The notes beneath the pieces are model-generated. The model had not been told where the DNA came from, searched no databases, and saw nothing but the letters and a program-made list of their open reading frames with translations. The translations under genes were made by a program, and so were the position numbers. Positions 51,256 through 60,339 of a stretch of 64,000 bases of DNA are shown here, piece after piece (the stretch's first letter is position 1; each line of letters opens with the position of its first letter). The DNA comes from Comamonas sp. Y33R10-2 (GTDB lineage Bacteria; Pseudomonadota; Gammaproteobacteria; Burkholderiales; Burkholderiaceae_C), in NCBI RefSeq assembly GCF_019355935.1, contig NZ_CP079925.1:434001-498000 (forward strand), in the 5' to 3' direction.

Positions 51256-51951
51256 ATGATTACTGAAAACCATAGCGAAAACTCCAGCACTCAGCGCGCT
51301 CGCCGCTTCGATTTGATCGCATTTGACTGGGACGGCACCGTGGCTGACTCCACTGCCATCATCAGCCGAAGTATTCAAGAAGCGGTGCGTGATGTGGGTG
51401 GCACGGTCCCCAGTGATGAGCAAGCTGCCTATGTCATAGGCATGGCGCTGCTGCCTGCGCTGGCCCGCGCTGCGCCTGATGTACCGCCTGAAAAGTACCA
51501 AGAGCTGGCGGATCGCTATCGTTTTCACTTCTTCAAGCGCAGGGACGATATTTGCGTGTTTGACGGCATCCTGCCGCTGCTGGCAGATTTGCGCGCCCGC
51601 AATCACTGGTTGGCTGTTGCTACAGGCAAAAGCCGCCAAGGCTTGAATCAGGCTTTGCAAGATCAGCAACTTAAAGGGCTGTTTGATGGCTCACGCACCG
51701 CCGATGAAACCGCTGGCAAGCCTAGCCCGCTGATGCTCAATGAACTGATGGCCGAATTTGGTGTGGAGCCCGAGCGCACGCTGATGATTGGTGACACGAC
51801 CCATGACTTGCAGATGGCGGTCAATGCTGGCTGCCCTTGTGTGGGCGTCTCTTACGGCGCCCATGCGCCTGACAGTTTTGCCCAGTTCAATCCGCTGTTT
51901 GTGGCTGACTCGGCGGCGCAGTTGCGCCAGTGGCTACAGGCCAACGCCTGA
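51256..51951 (+). CDS. HAD-IA family phosphatase (Gph-like)
   Basis: Haloacid-dehalogenase-superfamily hydrolase of 231 residues, probably a small-molecule phosphatase. Motif I is FDWDGTVADS (nucleophile about Asp24), motif II VATGKSRQGL, the motif III Lys is in ETAGKPSPLML, and motif IV is IGDTTHDLQMAVNAG. The cap is a helical C1 type. This layout fits phosphoglycolate phosphatase-like enzymes often next to rluC. The substrate is not deducible. It lies 10 bp after rluC and 18 bp before the Rieske gene, so an rluC-HAD-Rieske-sppA operon is likely. Confidence 0.88.
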   Translation: MITENHSENSSTQRARRFDLIAFDWDGTVADSTAIISRSIQEAVRDVGGTVPSDEQAAYVIGMALLPALARAAPDVPPEKYQELADRYRFHFFKRRDDICVFDGILPLLADLRARNHWLAVATGKSRQGLNQALQDQQLKGLFDGSRTADETAGKPSPLMLNELMAEFGVEPERTLMIGDTTHDLQMAVNAGCPCVGVSYGAHAPDSFAQFNPLFVADSAAQLRQWLQANA

Positions 51952-51969
51952 TCGAGCGCGGAGTTGAAT

Positions 51970-52335
51970 ATGACGGATGTCGTAGAGCTATGCCCCAGTG
52001 CTGATCTGGTGGATGGCGGGCGGGCCTTTGGCTTTGATGTGGAATATGCAGGGCAAAGAAGCCGTGCTTTCGCCATTCGTTACCAAGGGCAAGTTCACGC
52101 TTACCTGAATCGTTGTACTCATATCCCCGTGGAAATGGACTACCAAGACGGTCAGCTTTTCGATGATTCGGGGCGCTGGCTGTTGTGCTCTAGCCACGGT
52201 GCAGCTTATGAACCTGATAGCGGAGCCTGCTCAAGCGGGCCTTGCCGGGGTGGATTGGTGAGAATCGCCTTGAGTGAAAGCGGCGCGATGGTGCGCTGGC
52301 ATACTGCCCCACAACTGAAACCTTTGAAGTTTTGA
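51970..52335 (+). CDS. Rieske [2Fe-2S] domain protein
   Basis: A 121-residue small Rieske protein without a membrane helix. The cluster ligands are Cys49-x-His51 (NRCTHIPVEMD) and Cys73-x2-His76 (LLCSSHGAAY). The ATG at 51970 has GGAG seven bases before it; a TTG two codons earlier is less likely. It is a soluble ferredoxin-type component, like those of dioxygenase systems, but no oxygenase is adjacent. It sits in a tight operon between the HAD phosphatase and sppA, with one base separating its stop from the sppA ATG. Its redox partner is unknown. Confidence 0.9.
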   Translation: MTDVVELCPSADLVDGGRAFGFDVEYAGQRSRAFAIRYQGQVHAYLNRCTHIPVEMDYQDGQLFDDSGRWLLCSSHGAAYEPDSGACSSGPCRGGLVRIALSESGAMVRWHTAPQLKPLKF

Positions 52336-52336
52336 G

Positions 52337-53407
52337 ATGAGCACCCCAAACACCCCTGATAACAACGACTCCCAGCCGCATGTCACGCCGGGGGCAGATC
52401 TGTGGTCTCAAGCGTCTGCTGCGCCTTCTGCATCTACTGCCTCCGCTGAGTCCTCGTCTGCAGCCAAGACTTCAGGCGCTGTAGGTTGGGAGCGTGACGT
52501 ACTCGAAAAACTGGTTTTTGCTTCCATCAAGGAGCAGCGTGCCTCGCGCCGCTGGCGCTTTTTCAGCCGCTTGCTGTCGTCGGTGGTCGTGCTGCTGGTG
52601 CTGTGGGTCATGTTCTTTAAAGACACGGCTACCAAGACCAGCACCACACCTCATACGGCGGTGGTTGAGATTAAGGGTGAGATCGCATCGGGTGGCGATG
52701 CTAGTGCCGAGTTGGTGGTGGCAGCCATGCGCAGCGCTTTTGAAGACTCAGGCTCGCGTGCTGTCGTGCTGTTGATCAATTCGCCCGGTGGCAGTCCGGT
52801 GCAAGCCGGCATGATCAACGATGAGATGATTCGCTTGAAAGCCAAGCACAATAAGCCTTTATATGCTGTGGTGGAAGAGTCTTGCGCTTCCGCCGCTTAC
52901 TACATTGCCGCCGCCGCGGACGAGATTTTTGTGAACAAGGCAAGCATCGTGGGCAGCATTGGTGTGCTGATGGATGGCTTTGGCTTTACCGAAGTGATGC
53001 AAAAAGTGGGCGTAGAGCGCCGCTTGCTGACAGCCGGTGAAAACAAGGGCTTTTTGGATCCGTTCAGCCCCATGTCTGCGCAGCAAAAAGAATTTGCCAT
53101 GCAGATGCTGGAGCAGATTCACCAGCAATTCATTGGCGTGGTGAAGGCGGGCCGTGGTGACAAGCTCAAAGAAACGCCCGAAATGTTCAGTGGTCTGTTC
53201 TGGACAGGTCAGCAGGCTGTAGATCTGGGTCTGGCTGACAAGCTGGGCAGCTTGGATTACGTGGCGCGTGAAGTAGTCAAGGCTGAAGAAGTCATCGACT
53301 ACACCCGTCGCGACAATGTGGCTGAGCGCTTGGTCAAAAAATTTGGCGCATCGATTGGCGCTGGCTCGGTACAGGCTGTGCGGGGTTTGGTGCCTGCGAT
53401 TCGATAA
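52337..53407 (+). CDS. sppA: Signal peptide peptidase SppA type (S49 protease)
   Basis: Inner-membrane serine protease that degrades cleaved signal peptides. It has 356 residues, the short one-domain form. The cytosolic N-terminus is long, Ser/Ala-rich and disordered (1-50). One membrane helix lies at about 80-94 (SSVVVLLVLWVMFF). The S49 domain has VVLLINSPGGSPVQAG, the nucleophile Ser in VEESCASAAYYIAAAAD, and the general-base Lys in NKASIVGSIGVLMDGFGF. The Ser/Lys dyad is intact. It is the last gene of the rluC operon, followed by a strong bidirectional terminator. Confidence 0.92.
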   Translation: MSTPNTPDNNDSQPHVTPGADLWSQASAAPSASTASAESSSAAKTSGAVGWERDVLEKLVFASIKEQRASRRWRFFSRLLSSVVVLLVLWVMFFKDTATKTSTTPHTAVVEIKGEIASGGDASAELVVAAMRSAFEDSGSRAVVLLINSPGGSPVQAGMINDEMIRLKAKHNKPLYAVVEESCASAAYYIAAAADEIFVNKASIVGSIGVLMDGFGFTEVMQKVGVERRLLTAGENKGFLDPFSPMSAQQKEFAMQMLEQIHQQFIGVVKAGRGDKLKETPEMFSGLFWTGQQAVDLGLADKLGSLDYVAREVVKAEEVIDYTRRDNVAERLVKKFGASIGAGSVQAVRGLVPAIR

Positions 53408-53416
53408 ACAGGCATA

Positions 53417-53466
53417 AAAAAGCCGTTAGTCCACGTATTTAAAGGGCTGGTAGCTATCAATTATGA
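53417..53466 (-). repeat. Dispersed hairpin-type repeat, copy after sppA
   Basis: The reverse complement reads cataattgatagctaccagc, then cctttaaatacg, then tggactaacggctttt, matching the other intergenic copies. It directly precedes the terminator shared by the two converging genes. Confidence 0.6.
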
Positions 53467-53497
53467 AAAAACCCGCTGTATTTGCAGCGGGTTTTTT
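53466..53497. terminator. Bidirectional terminator, sppA / methyltransferase
   Basis: Stem aaaaaacccgctg/cagcgggtttttt with a 6-nt loop. Symmetric A/T runs serve both convergent genes. Confidence 0.92.
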
Positions 53498-53534
53498 GCT
53501 TCGGGCAGGGTTTTAGCAGCGCTTTTTCCGTGTC

Positions 53535-54338
53535 TTAGCGGCCAATCGAAAACACCACTGGCGTGCGATTGTCGGGCGGTGTGTTGCGCTGCTTCCATTC
53601 GCGCACCAAATGGCTTTCGATGCGCGCTGTCTCCAGTGTCAAGCCGCTGGCCAGTGCCAAGCGGGTATTGGGCTGCAAGGTTTGCAGCAGGGCTTGCCAC
53701 AAAGAAGCATTGCGGTAAGGCGTCTCAATAAATTGCTGAGTTTGGCCGTGGCGCAGGGCCAAGCCTTCAAGCTCTTTGAGGCGGGCGGTGCGCTCGGAGC
53801 CATCTTGCGGCACATAGCCCACAAAAGCGAAATTTTGACCATTCAAGCCGCTAGCCGCCAAGCCTAAAAGTAGCGAAACAGGGCCAATTAGCGGCACGAC
53901 GCGAATGCCCAAGTCGTGTGCGGCGCGCACGATGGAGCTGCCGGGGTCAGCAACGGCTGGCATTCCAGCTTCGCTGATCAAACCCATGTCTTCGCCTGCC
54001 AAAGCGGCTGCCAGCAGGGGCTTTGGGTCAAACACCGCTGCGCCCTTGTTGCCGTGGTCGCCTTTTTTATGGGCTTCGCGTGGTAGCTCGGTAATGTTTT
54101 GCTCTTGCAGCGTGGCGGCGAGCGGAAACAGTGCGTCGATACGCTTGAGGTAAGCGCGCGTTGTTTTGGCGTTTTCGCTGATCCAGTTCGTCAGCGATGC
54201 AGCGCGGCGTAGCGTGCCTTCTGGCAGAACTTCGGTCAGTGCTGTTTGGCTGTCACAGCCAAAATCGAGCGGAGCGGGCACCAAATAAAGAGTGCCTGCT
54301 TTGTTTTTAGGAGTGTTGTTCATGGGGTTACTATTCAT
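53535..54338 (-). CDS. SAM-dependent methyltransferase, RsmI-like
   Basis: Tetrapyrrole-methylase-fold protein of 267 residues related to RsmI (16S rRNA C1402 2'-O-methyltransferase), but of the divergent group that begins GTLYLVPAPLDFG. Family marks are GEDMGLISEAGMPAVADPGSSIVRAAH (the SAM-binding region, about 121-147), VPLIGPVSLLLGLAASGLNG, and ETPYRNASL. The start ATG at 54338 overlaps the stop of the Maf gene (ATGA), which favours it over an ATG five codons later. The pair is therefore translationally coupled. The exact substrate is uncertain; canonical RsmI proteins have a different N-terminus. Confidence 0.82.
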   Translation of the reverse strand: MNSNPMNNTPKNKAGTLYLVPAPLDFGCDSQTALTEVLPEGTLRRAASLTNWISENAKTTRAYLKRIDALFPLAATLQEQNITELPREAHKKGDHGNKGAAVFDPKPLLAAALAGEDMGLISEAGMPAVADPGSSIVRAAHDLGIRVVPLIGPVSLLLGLAASGLNGQNFAFVGYVPQDGSERTARLKELEGLALRHGQTQQFIETPYRNASLWQALLQTLQPNTRLALASGLTLETARIESHLVREWKQRNTPPDNRTPVVFSIGR

Positions 54339-54943
54339 GGCAGAACCACTCCCGCAGCGCGCAGCATTTGGCAAGTGCGAATGAGCGGCAGGCCAATGAG
54401 GGCGGTTGGGTCGTCGCTGACGATGGCGTCTAGCAGGGCAATGCCCAGGCCTTCGCTTTTGGCGGAGCCTGCGCAGTCATAGGGTTGCTCTGCGCGCAAA
54501 TAGCGCTCAATCTCGGCGTCATTGAGCTCGCGAAAGCGCACTTGCACCGTCACCACGCTGGATTCAATAAACCCTGTTTCAGCACAAGTCACGCAGACGG
54601 CAGTGTGAAAGTTCATCTGGCGCCCACTCATTTGGCGCAATTGCTCGGTGGCGCGCTCGTGGGTTCCGGGCTTGGATAGGGGTTGTCCATCCAGCTCGGG
54701 CACTTGATCGGAGCCGATCACGATAGAGCCGGGGTGCATCTGAGCGACAGCCTGAGCCTTGGCGCGGGCCAAGCGCAGGCTGAGGTCATAGGGGGTCTCG
54801 CCGTTCAAAGGGGTTTCATCCACCTCTGGTGAAACCGTCTCAAACGGCAGTTGCAAGCGGCTAAGTAGCTCCTGGCGGTAGCGGGAGGTGGAGCCGAGAA
54901 CCAGTGGACGTTCAAGGCGTTCAGTCATCAATAAATCAGGCAT
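54335..54943 (-). CDS. yceF: Maf-family nucleotide pyrophosphatase, YceF type
   Basis: House-cleaning nucleoside triphosphate pyrophosphatase; the YceF subgroup hydrolyses 7-methyl-GTP. The 202-residue product has LVLGSTSRYRQELL, PEVDETP, IIGSDQV-type IVIGSDQVPELDG with the catalytic Asp, KPG, and the C-terminal CAGSAKSEGLGIALL and GLPLIRTCQMLR, close to E. coli YceF. An alternative ATG lies five codons in (54928). It is divergent from yceD across only 25 bp, so their promoters or 5' ends must overlap. It is coupled to the methyltransferase gene downstream. Confidence 0.92.
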   Translation of the reverse strand: MPDLLMTERLERPLVLGSTSRYRQELLSRLQLPFETVSPEVDETPLNGETPYDLSLRLARAKAQAVAQMHPGSIVIGSDQVPELDGQPLSKPGTHERATEQLRQMSGRQMNFHTAVCVTCAETGFIESSVVTVQVRFRELNDAEIERYLRAEQPYDCAGSAKSEGLGIALLDAIVSDDPTALIGLPLIRTCQMLRAAGVVLP

Positions 54944-54968
54944 TGCGGGATTCTCTTACACTCACCGT

Positions 54969-55523
54969 ATGAGCAAGGATTTTTCTTCGACCCGGCTTGA
55001 TGTGCGTGCTTTCGCGCAAGCCGCCGGTCATATACATAGTCAAGCACCATTGTCGGACTTCAAGCGTCTGGCAGCGGATGCACTGGCTATTACGGGCGAG
55101 CAAGCGTTGGTGCACTGGGAGGTCGAGGGCGAGTTGGTTGAAGAAACCGGCGGCCCTGGGCAGGTCTGGCTGCACCTGTCCGCTGAGGTCGAATTGCCAA
55201 TGACCTGCCAGCGCTGCCTGACCGAGGCCCATATTCCCCTTTATGTGGATCGGTCATTTCGCTTCGTTACTGACGAAGCCACGGCAGAATTGGAAGATGA
55301 CGACAGCGATGAGGATGTGCTGGCAATGAGCAGCGAATTCAATCTGCTAGAGCTGATTGAAGACGAGTTGCTGATGGAAGTCCCCGTGGTGCCGCGCCAT
55401 GAGGAATGCCCAGTGCCGGTAAAGCTAGAGGTCGTTGATCCCGACTTCGAGCAGGCAAGCGAGGAGAAGAAAAATCCTTTTGCTGTGCTGCAATCCCTCA
55501 ATGTAGGCAAATCTACCGACTGA
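54969..55523 (+). CDS. yceD: YceD/DUF177 protein of the rpmF operon
   Basis: A 184-residue member of the DUF177 family, nearly always encoded just before rpmF, with a suspected role in 23S rRNA or ribosome accumulation. Visible marks are LPMTCQRCLTEAHIPL with two Cys, an acidic stretch (ELEDDDSDEDV), and the end NPFAVLQSL, which is conserved in the family. The start ATG at 54969 gives MSKDFSSTRLD; a longer open frame overlaps the Maf gene and is not supported. The rpmF promoter lies in the following gap, so rpmF can be expressed apart from yceD. Confidence 0.9.
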   Translation: MSKDFSSTRLDVRAFAQAAGHIHSQAPLSDFKRLAADALAITGEQALVHWEVEGELVEETGGPGQVWLHLSAEVELPMTCQRCLTEAHIPLYVDRSFRFVTDEATAELEDDDSDEDVLAMSSEFNLLELIEDELLMEVPVVPRHEECPVPVKLEVVDPDFEQASEEKKNPFAVLQSLNVGKSTD

Positions 55524-55580
55524 TCCATACAAGAACGCGAAGGGATTTGATTTTGCGTGAGTCACGAAATGCGTTTGCGC

Positions 55581-55586
55581 TATAAT
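55581..55586 (+). promoter_or_regulatory. -10 element upstream of rpmF
   Basis: A perfect TATAAT, 173 bp before the rpmF ATG, in the 236-bp gap after yceD. No good -35 lies at 16-18 bp spacing, so it may depend on an activator or extended contacts. Confidence 0.4.
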
Positions 55587-55759
55587 CGTGAGCTTCGCGC
55601 GAAACCCCCTCGTGTCTTTAATGGGCTGATCGCGTTTTTTTAAGGACTTGCACGGACAAGAATGCGCACACTTTTTAGTGTGTCAAAAGGGTGAATATTT
55701 CGCCTGATCTTTATGTGTGGGTCGTGTTACCAACCCTTTCAAGATACACAGGAGCCATC

Positions 55760-55942
55760 ATGGCTGTTCAGCAAAACAAGAAGCCCCCCTCCAAGCGCGG
55801 CATGCACCGTTCGCACAACGCACTGAACGTGCCTGGAATTGCTGTTGAAGCGACTACTGGTGAAACTCACCTGCGTCACCACATCAGCCCTACAGGCGTG
55901 TACCGTGGCCGCCAAGTGCTGAAGAACAAGTCTGAAGCCTAA
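55760..55942 (+). CDS. rpmF: Ribosomal protein L32
   Basis: A 60-residue protein of the large ribosomal subunit: [20 protein letters not shown] start, then a [22 protein letters not shown] core. This is the typical proteobacterial L32 without zinc cysteines. The ATG at 55760 has GGAG nine bases upstream; an in-frame ATG at 55691 would add unrelated residues. It is followed by a strong terminator before plsX, so part of its transcript ends there, although the rpmF-plsX-fab order is conserved. Confidence 0.97.
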   Translation: MAVQQNKKPPSKRGMHRSHNALNVPGIAVEATTGETHLRHHISPTGVYRGRQVLKNKSEA

Positions 55943-55959
55943 GCGACGACTGCATTCGC

Positions 55960-55999
55960 AAAGCCCGTTGCTACATTCTTTGTAGCAACGGGCTTTTGT
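55960..55999 (+). terminator. Terminator or attenuator between rpmF and plsX
   Basis: Perfect 13-bp stem gcccgttgctaca/tgtagcaacgggc with a 5-nt loop and a T-rich tail. Confidence 0.9.
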
Positions 56000-56042
56000 T
56001 TTTTGAGGAGATATTTACAAAATTAGCCCAATCGCCGCTTTG

Positions 56043-56071
56043 TTGACGAAAATTTGAGCTGTTTTTGTAAA
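56043..56071 (+). promoter_or_regulatory. Candidate promoter of plsX
   Basis: TTGACG (56043-56048), 17-bp spacer, TGTAAA (56066-56071), located after the rpmF terminator and 50 bp before plsX. A small inverted repeat aggtc-tta-gacct (56084-56096) sits in the leader and could be an operator. Confidence 0.5.
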
Positions 56072-56120
56072 TAACTCCTGCTTAGGTCTTAGACCTTACA
56101 ACCTCTTACTCGGAGCCCTG

Positions 56121-57179
56121 ATGGGCTTGTCCGTCTCCATGATTACTTTGGCTGTGGACTGCATGGGGGGCGATCACGGCCCCCGCGTCACGCTGGCTGC
56201 GTGCCGTCAGTTTCTCAATACTCACTCTGATGCTCACCTGCTGCTGGTCGGTAAGGTTGAAGAGTTGGAAAACTTCAAGCATGAGCGCGTCACCATCGTC
56301 CCCGCTACTGAGGTAGTAAAGATGGATGACCCTGTTGAAGTGGCTTTGCGCAGGAAAAAGGATTCGTCCATGCGCGTGACCGTTCAGCAGGTCAAAGATG
56401 GTGCGGCGCAAGCGGCGGTTTCTGCTGGCAATACCGGCGCATTGATGGCTATTTCCCGTTATGTTCTCAAAACTCTTGAGGGCATCGACCGGCCAGCCAT
56501 CGCCTCTGGCCTGCCTAACTCTACCGGCGGTGAGACCACCGTGCTGGACTTGGGTGCCAATGTAGATTGCTCTGCCGAGCATTTGCTGCAATTTGCAGTC
56601 ATGGGCTCAGCGTTGGTGTCGGCGCTGAAAAACACTGAGTCTCCTAGCGTAGGCCTGCTCAATATTGGTGAAGAGCTCATTAAGGGTAGCGAAGTCATCA
56701 AGCGTGCTGGCGAGCTGCTGCGCGCAGCCGGAGAAGCTGGGAACTTGAACTTCTACGGCAATGTTGAAGGTAACGATACCTTCAAGGGGGTGGTGGATAT
56801 TGTGGTCTGTGACGGCTTCGTGGGTAATGTCTCTTTGAAGACAACCGAGGGTGTGGCTTCCATGATTTCGGGTCTTTTGAAGGCGGAGTTCAAACGCAAC
56901 ATCTTTACGAAGTTTGCAGCCATCATCTCTTATCCGGTGTTATCTGCGCTGATGAAGCGCGTAGATCATCGCCGCTACAACGGTGCTGCTTTGCTGGGTT
57001 TGCGTGGTTTGGTCTTTAAAAGTCACGGTTCTGCCGATGCAATGGCGTTCGAGTTCGCACTCAATCGTGCGTATGATGCAGCACGCAACAACCTGCTTGA
57101 CCGTGTCCGTACCCGTATCGCTGCTGCAGCACCTTTGCTGTTGGCTGCAAATGCGGAGACTGGAAAATCGGCACCCTGA
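56121..57179 (+). CDS. plsX: Phosphate acyltransferase PlsX
   Basis: Makes acyl-phosphate from acyl-ACP for phospholipid synthesis; peripheral membrane enzyme. The 352-residue product has [14 protein letters not shown] at the N-terminus, [26 protein letters not shown], the family-typical [16 protein letters not shown], and [21 protein letters not shown] lies six bases before the ATG at 56121; an ATG six codons later (56139) would also give a normal PlsX start. It opens the plsX-fabH-fabD-fabG part of the cluster with short gaps, so it is probably an operon. Confidence 0.95.
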   Translation: MGLSVSMITLAVDCMGGDHGPRVTLAACRQFLNTHSDAHLLLVGKVEELENFKHERVTIVPATEVVKMDDPVEVALRRKKDSSMRVTVQQVKDGAAQAAVSAGNTGALMAISRYVLKTLEGIDRPAIASGLPNSTGGETTVLDLGANVDCSAEHLLQFAVMGSALVSALKNTESPSVGLLNIGEELIKGSEVIKRAGELLRAAGEAGNLNFYGNVEGNDTFKGVVDIVVCDGFVGNVSLKTTEGVASMISGLLKAEFKRNIFTKFAAIISYPVLSALMKRVDHRRYNGAALLGLRGLVFKSHGSADAMAFEFALNRAYDAARNNLLDRVRTRIAAAAPLLLAANAETGKSAP

Positions 57180-57187
57180 TAGAAGAC

Positions 57188-58168
57188 ATGAGACGTTACG
57201 CACGCATCACTGGCACCGGCAGCTATCTGCCTCCCCGTCGCCTAACTAATAACGACCTAGCGGCCGAATTGGCTGAGCGCGGTCTTGAAACCTCGGATGA
57301 ATGGATCGTTGAGCGCACGGGCATCCGTGCGCGCCACTTTGCTGCGCCTGATGTGGGTAGCAGTGATTTGGCACTGGAGGCCAGCCGCAAAGCGATTGAA
57401 GCTGCTGGTATTTCGGCTCAGGATCTTGATCTGATCATTGTTGCCACATCCACGCCGGACATGGTGTTCCCCTCCACGGCAGCCATCTTGCAAAACAAAC
57501 TGGGCATTACCAATGGTTGCCCAGCCTTTGATGTGCAGGCGGTGTGCAGCGGCTTTGTCTATGCGCTGACGGTGGCTGACGCCATGATTCAGTCGGGCAC
57601 AGCCAAGCGCGTGCTGGTCGTGGGCGCTGAAGTGTTTAGCCGTATTCTGGATTTCAACGATCGCACGACCTGCGTGCTATTCGGTGATGGCGCTGGTGCT
57701 GTGGTGCTGGAGGTCTCTGATGAGCCCGGCATTTTGGCGACCGATCTGCATGCTGATGGCAGCCATGTCGGTATTCTTTGCGTGCCCGGTCACGTGTCTG
57801 GCGGCAGTGTGCTGGGTGATCCTGTGCTCAAGATGGATGGTCAGGCCGTCTTCAAGCTGGCTGTGAGCGTGCTGGATAAGGCGGCTCGCTCAGTGCTGGA
57901 AAAAGCAGGTCTGACAGATGCTGATATCGACTGGCTGGTTCCACACCAAGCCAATATCCGAATCATGCAAAGCACAGCGCGCAAGCTCAAGCTCCCCATG
58001 GAGAAGGTCGTCGTCACGGTCGATCAGCATGGCAATACCTCGGCGGCATCAATTCCGCTGGCGCTTGATCACGGTGTGCGTAACGGACAGGTCAAAAAAG
58101 GCCAAACCGTGCTACTCGAAGGTGTTGGCGGTGGCTTCACCTGGGGTGCAGTGCTCGTTAAAATGTAG
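57188..58168 (+). CDS. fabH: 3-oxoacyl-ACP synthase III
   Basis: Condenses acetyl-CoA with malonyl-ACP to start fatty acid chains. The 326-residue thiolase-fold enzyme has catalytic Cys120 in [12 protein letters not shown], the His in VPHQANIRI and the Asn in [10 protein letters not shown], so the triad is complete. It begins [21 protein letters not shown], as is usual for FabH. It lies 8 bp after plsX and 51 bp before fabD, within the type II fatty acid synthesis operon. Confidence 0.97.
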   Translation: MRRYARITGTGSYLPPRRLTNNDLAAELAERGLETSDEWIVERTGIRARHFAAPDVGSSDLALEASRKAIEAAGISAQDLDLIIVATSTPDMVFPSTAAILQNKLGITNGCPAFDVQAVCSGFVYALTVADAMIQSGTAKRVLVVGAEVFSRILDFNDRTTCVLFGDGAGAVVLEVSDEPGILATDLHADGSHVGILCVPGHVSGGSVLGDPVLKMDGQAVFKLAVSVLDKAARSVLEKAGLTDADIDWLVPHQANIRIMQSTARKLKLPMEKVVVTVDQHGNTSAASIPLALDHGVRNGQVKKGQTVLLEGVGGGFTWGAVLVKM

Positions 58169-58219
58169 CACTCAGTCAAGACTGAATAAGCATTTGAAGC
58201 AAATTTAATACTAAGAAAT

Positions 58220-59164
58220 ATGAAGAAGTTCGCATTTGTATTTCCCGGTCAGGGCTCGCAGTCCGTGGGCATGCTGGATGGCTGGGGTGATCATTCCGTT
58301 GTCGCTCAAACCGTGGCTGAAGCCTCTGAAGCGCTGGGCGAAGACCTGGGTCTGCTAATCAAGGAAGGCCCCAAAGAGGCGTTGGCGCTGACCACCAATA
58401 CCCAGCCCGTAATGTTAGTCGCTGGTGTGGCTGCTTGGCGTGTCTGGCAGGCCGAAGGCGGTGCGCTGCCTGATGCAGTGGCAGGTCACTCGTTGGGAGA
58501 GTATTCCGCTTTGGTCGCCTCTGGCGTGTTGACGTTGGCTCAGGCTGCACCTTTGGTGCGTCTGCGGGCTGCGGCTATGCAAGATGCAGTACCTGTTGGC
58601 ACTGGCGGCATGGCCGCTGTGCTGGGTATGGATGCTGTCAAGGTTCAAGCCATCTGCGCTGAAGTGACTGCCCAATTGGGTGGCGCGGAAGTTGTGGAAG
58701 CGGTGAACTTCAATGATCCCGGTCAGACCGTGATTGCCGGTAGCAAGTTGGCCGTTGAAAAGGCTTGTGAGGCCGTCAAGGCTGCAGGTGCCAAGCGTGC
58801 TTTGCCCCTGCCTGTGTCTGCACCGTTTCACTCTAGCTTGATGAAGCCTGCTGCTGAAAAGCTCAAGCTGGCTTTGGCTGAACTGACGTTGGCTGCGCCA
58901 CAGATTTCTGTCATCAACAATATAGATGTCACCGTTCAAACGGACGCTGATGCGATTCGTGATGCCCTGTATCGTCAGGCTTTTGGTCCTGTGCGCTGGG
59001 TGGAATGCGTGCAAGCGATCAAGGCGCGCGGCATGACGCATATTGTTGAGTGCGGCCCCGGCAAGGTGCTGGCCGGTATGGTCAAGCGAATTGACGCGGA
59101 CCTGACGGGTGCCCCCCTATTTGATACAGCCTCCTTGGCTGACGTGAAAGAATTGCTCGCATGA
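58220..59164 (+). CDS. fabD: Malonyl-CoA:ACP transacylase
   Basis: Loads malonyl groups from CoA onto acyl carrier protein. The 314-residue product has FVFPGQGSQSVGM, the nucleophile Ser91 in GHSLGEYSAL, the conserved Arg in VRLRAAAMQ, and a His in SAPFHSSLM. The stop overlaps the fabG start (ATGA), coupling the two. The ribosome site before the ATG is weak, so it may be translated partly through the upstream genes. Confidence 0.97.
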   Translation: MKKFAFVFPGQGSQSVGMLDGWGDHSVVAQTVAEASEALGEDLGLLIKEGPKEALALTTNTQPVMLVAGVAAWRVWQAEGGALPDAVAGHSLGEYSALVASGVLTLAQAAPLVRLRAAAMQDAVPVGTGGMAAVLGMDAVKVQAICAEVTAQLGGAEVVEAVNFNDPGQTVIAGSKLAVEKACEAVKAAGAKRALPLPVSAPFHSSLMKPAAEKLKLALAELTLAAPQISVINNIDVTVQTDADAIRDALYRQAFGPVRWVECVQAIKARGMTHIVECGPGKVLAGMVKRIDADLTGAPLFDTASLADVKELLA

Positions 59165-59904
59165 CTGATAACCAGACAAAGCCTCAAGTTGCCCTGGTAA
59201 CGGGTGCTACCCGAGGCATTGGCGCAGCCATTGCGCAAGAATTGGCTTCTAAGGGCTACCAAGTCATTGGTACCGCTACTTCTGACGCGGGTGCAGAAAA
59301 AATTTCTCAGGCTCTGGCAGCTTTTGGTGGCCGTGGCGTGACGTTGAATGTCACTGATGGCGCCGCCGTTGATGCGTTGATTGACTCCATCGTCAAGGGC
59401 GATGGCGGTCTGCATGTATTGGTCAATAATGCGGGTATTACCCGTGATACTTTGGCCATGCGCATGAAGGATGACGACTGGGATGCCGTCACCGATACCA
59501 ATCTGAAGGCTGTTTTCCGAGTCAGTCGTGCGGCTATTCGCCCCATGATGAAGCAGCGTTTTGGCCGCATTATCAGCATCACCAGTGTGGTGGGTGCATC
59601 GGGTAATGCCGGTCAGGTCAACTACGCTGCAGCCAAGGCTGGCGTGGCTGGTATGACGCGTGCTCTGGCCAAGGAACTGGGTAGCCGTGGTATCACCGCC
59701 AACTGCGTGGCTCCGGGCTTTATTGCGACCGACATGACAGCAGAGCTGCCAGAGGCGCAGAAGGCTGCTTTGAAGGCTCAAATCGCTATGGGCGATCTGG
59801 GTCAACCTAGCGACATTGCGCATGCGGTGGCGTACCTGGCTTCGGCCGGTGCTGGCTATGTGACGGGGCAAGAATTGCACGTCAACGGCGGCATGTATAT
59901 GTAA
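59161..59904 (+). CDS. fabG: 3-oxoacyl-ACP reductase
   Basis: NADPH-dependent beta-ketoacyl-ACP reductase of the SDR family, 247 residues. The nucleotide motif is VTGATRGIGAAIA, the NNAG motif is present (VNNAGITRDTL), the catalytic Ser is in SITSVVGASG, and Tyr/Lys are in NYAAAKAGV. The C-terminal GQELHVNGGMYM is typical. The ATG overlaps the fabD stop by four bases. It is followed by a hairpin and the separately expressed acpP gene. Confidence 0.96.
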   Translation: MTDNQTKPQVALVTGATRGIGAAIAQELASKGYQVIGTATSDAGAEKISQALAAFGGRGVTLNVTDGAAVDALIDSIVKGDGGLHVLVNNAGITRDTLAMRMKDDDWDAVTDTNLKAVFRVSRAAIRPMMKQRFGRIISITSVVGASGNAGQVNYAAAKAGVAGMTRALAKELGSRGITANCVAPGFIATDMTAELPEAQKAALKAQIAMGDLGQPSDIAHAVAYLASAGAGYVTGQELHVNGGMYM

Positions 59905-59912
59905 GAAATTTC

Positions 59913-59945
59913 GGCAGCAAATATGAATTTTTCAAATTTGCTGCC
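59913..59945. other. Hairpin between fabG and acpP
   Basis: 10-bp perfect stem ggcagcaaat/atttgctgcc with a 13-nt AT-rich loop, 9 bp after the fabG stop. There is no T tract on the plus strand, so it is more likely a processing or stability structure than a terminator. Confidence 0.5.
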
Positions 59946-60026
59946 AGAAGCTGAACATTTTTGCAAGTTCAGTGGCCGTGTCCTCGCGACGGCCTGCCGC
60001 CAAGGGGCTTATCCCGAAGCGGCTAG

Positions 60027-60302
<276 letters not shown>

Positions 60303-60339
60303 GGGTCTTTTTTCAGCGATCAGTTAAAGGTTTGAACGC

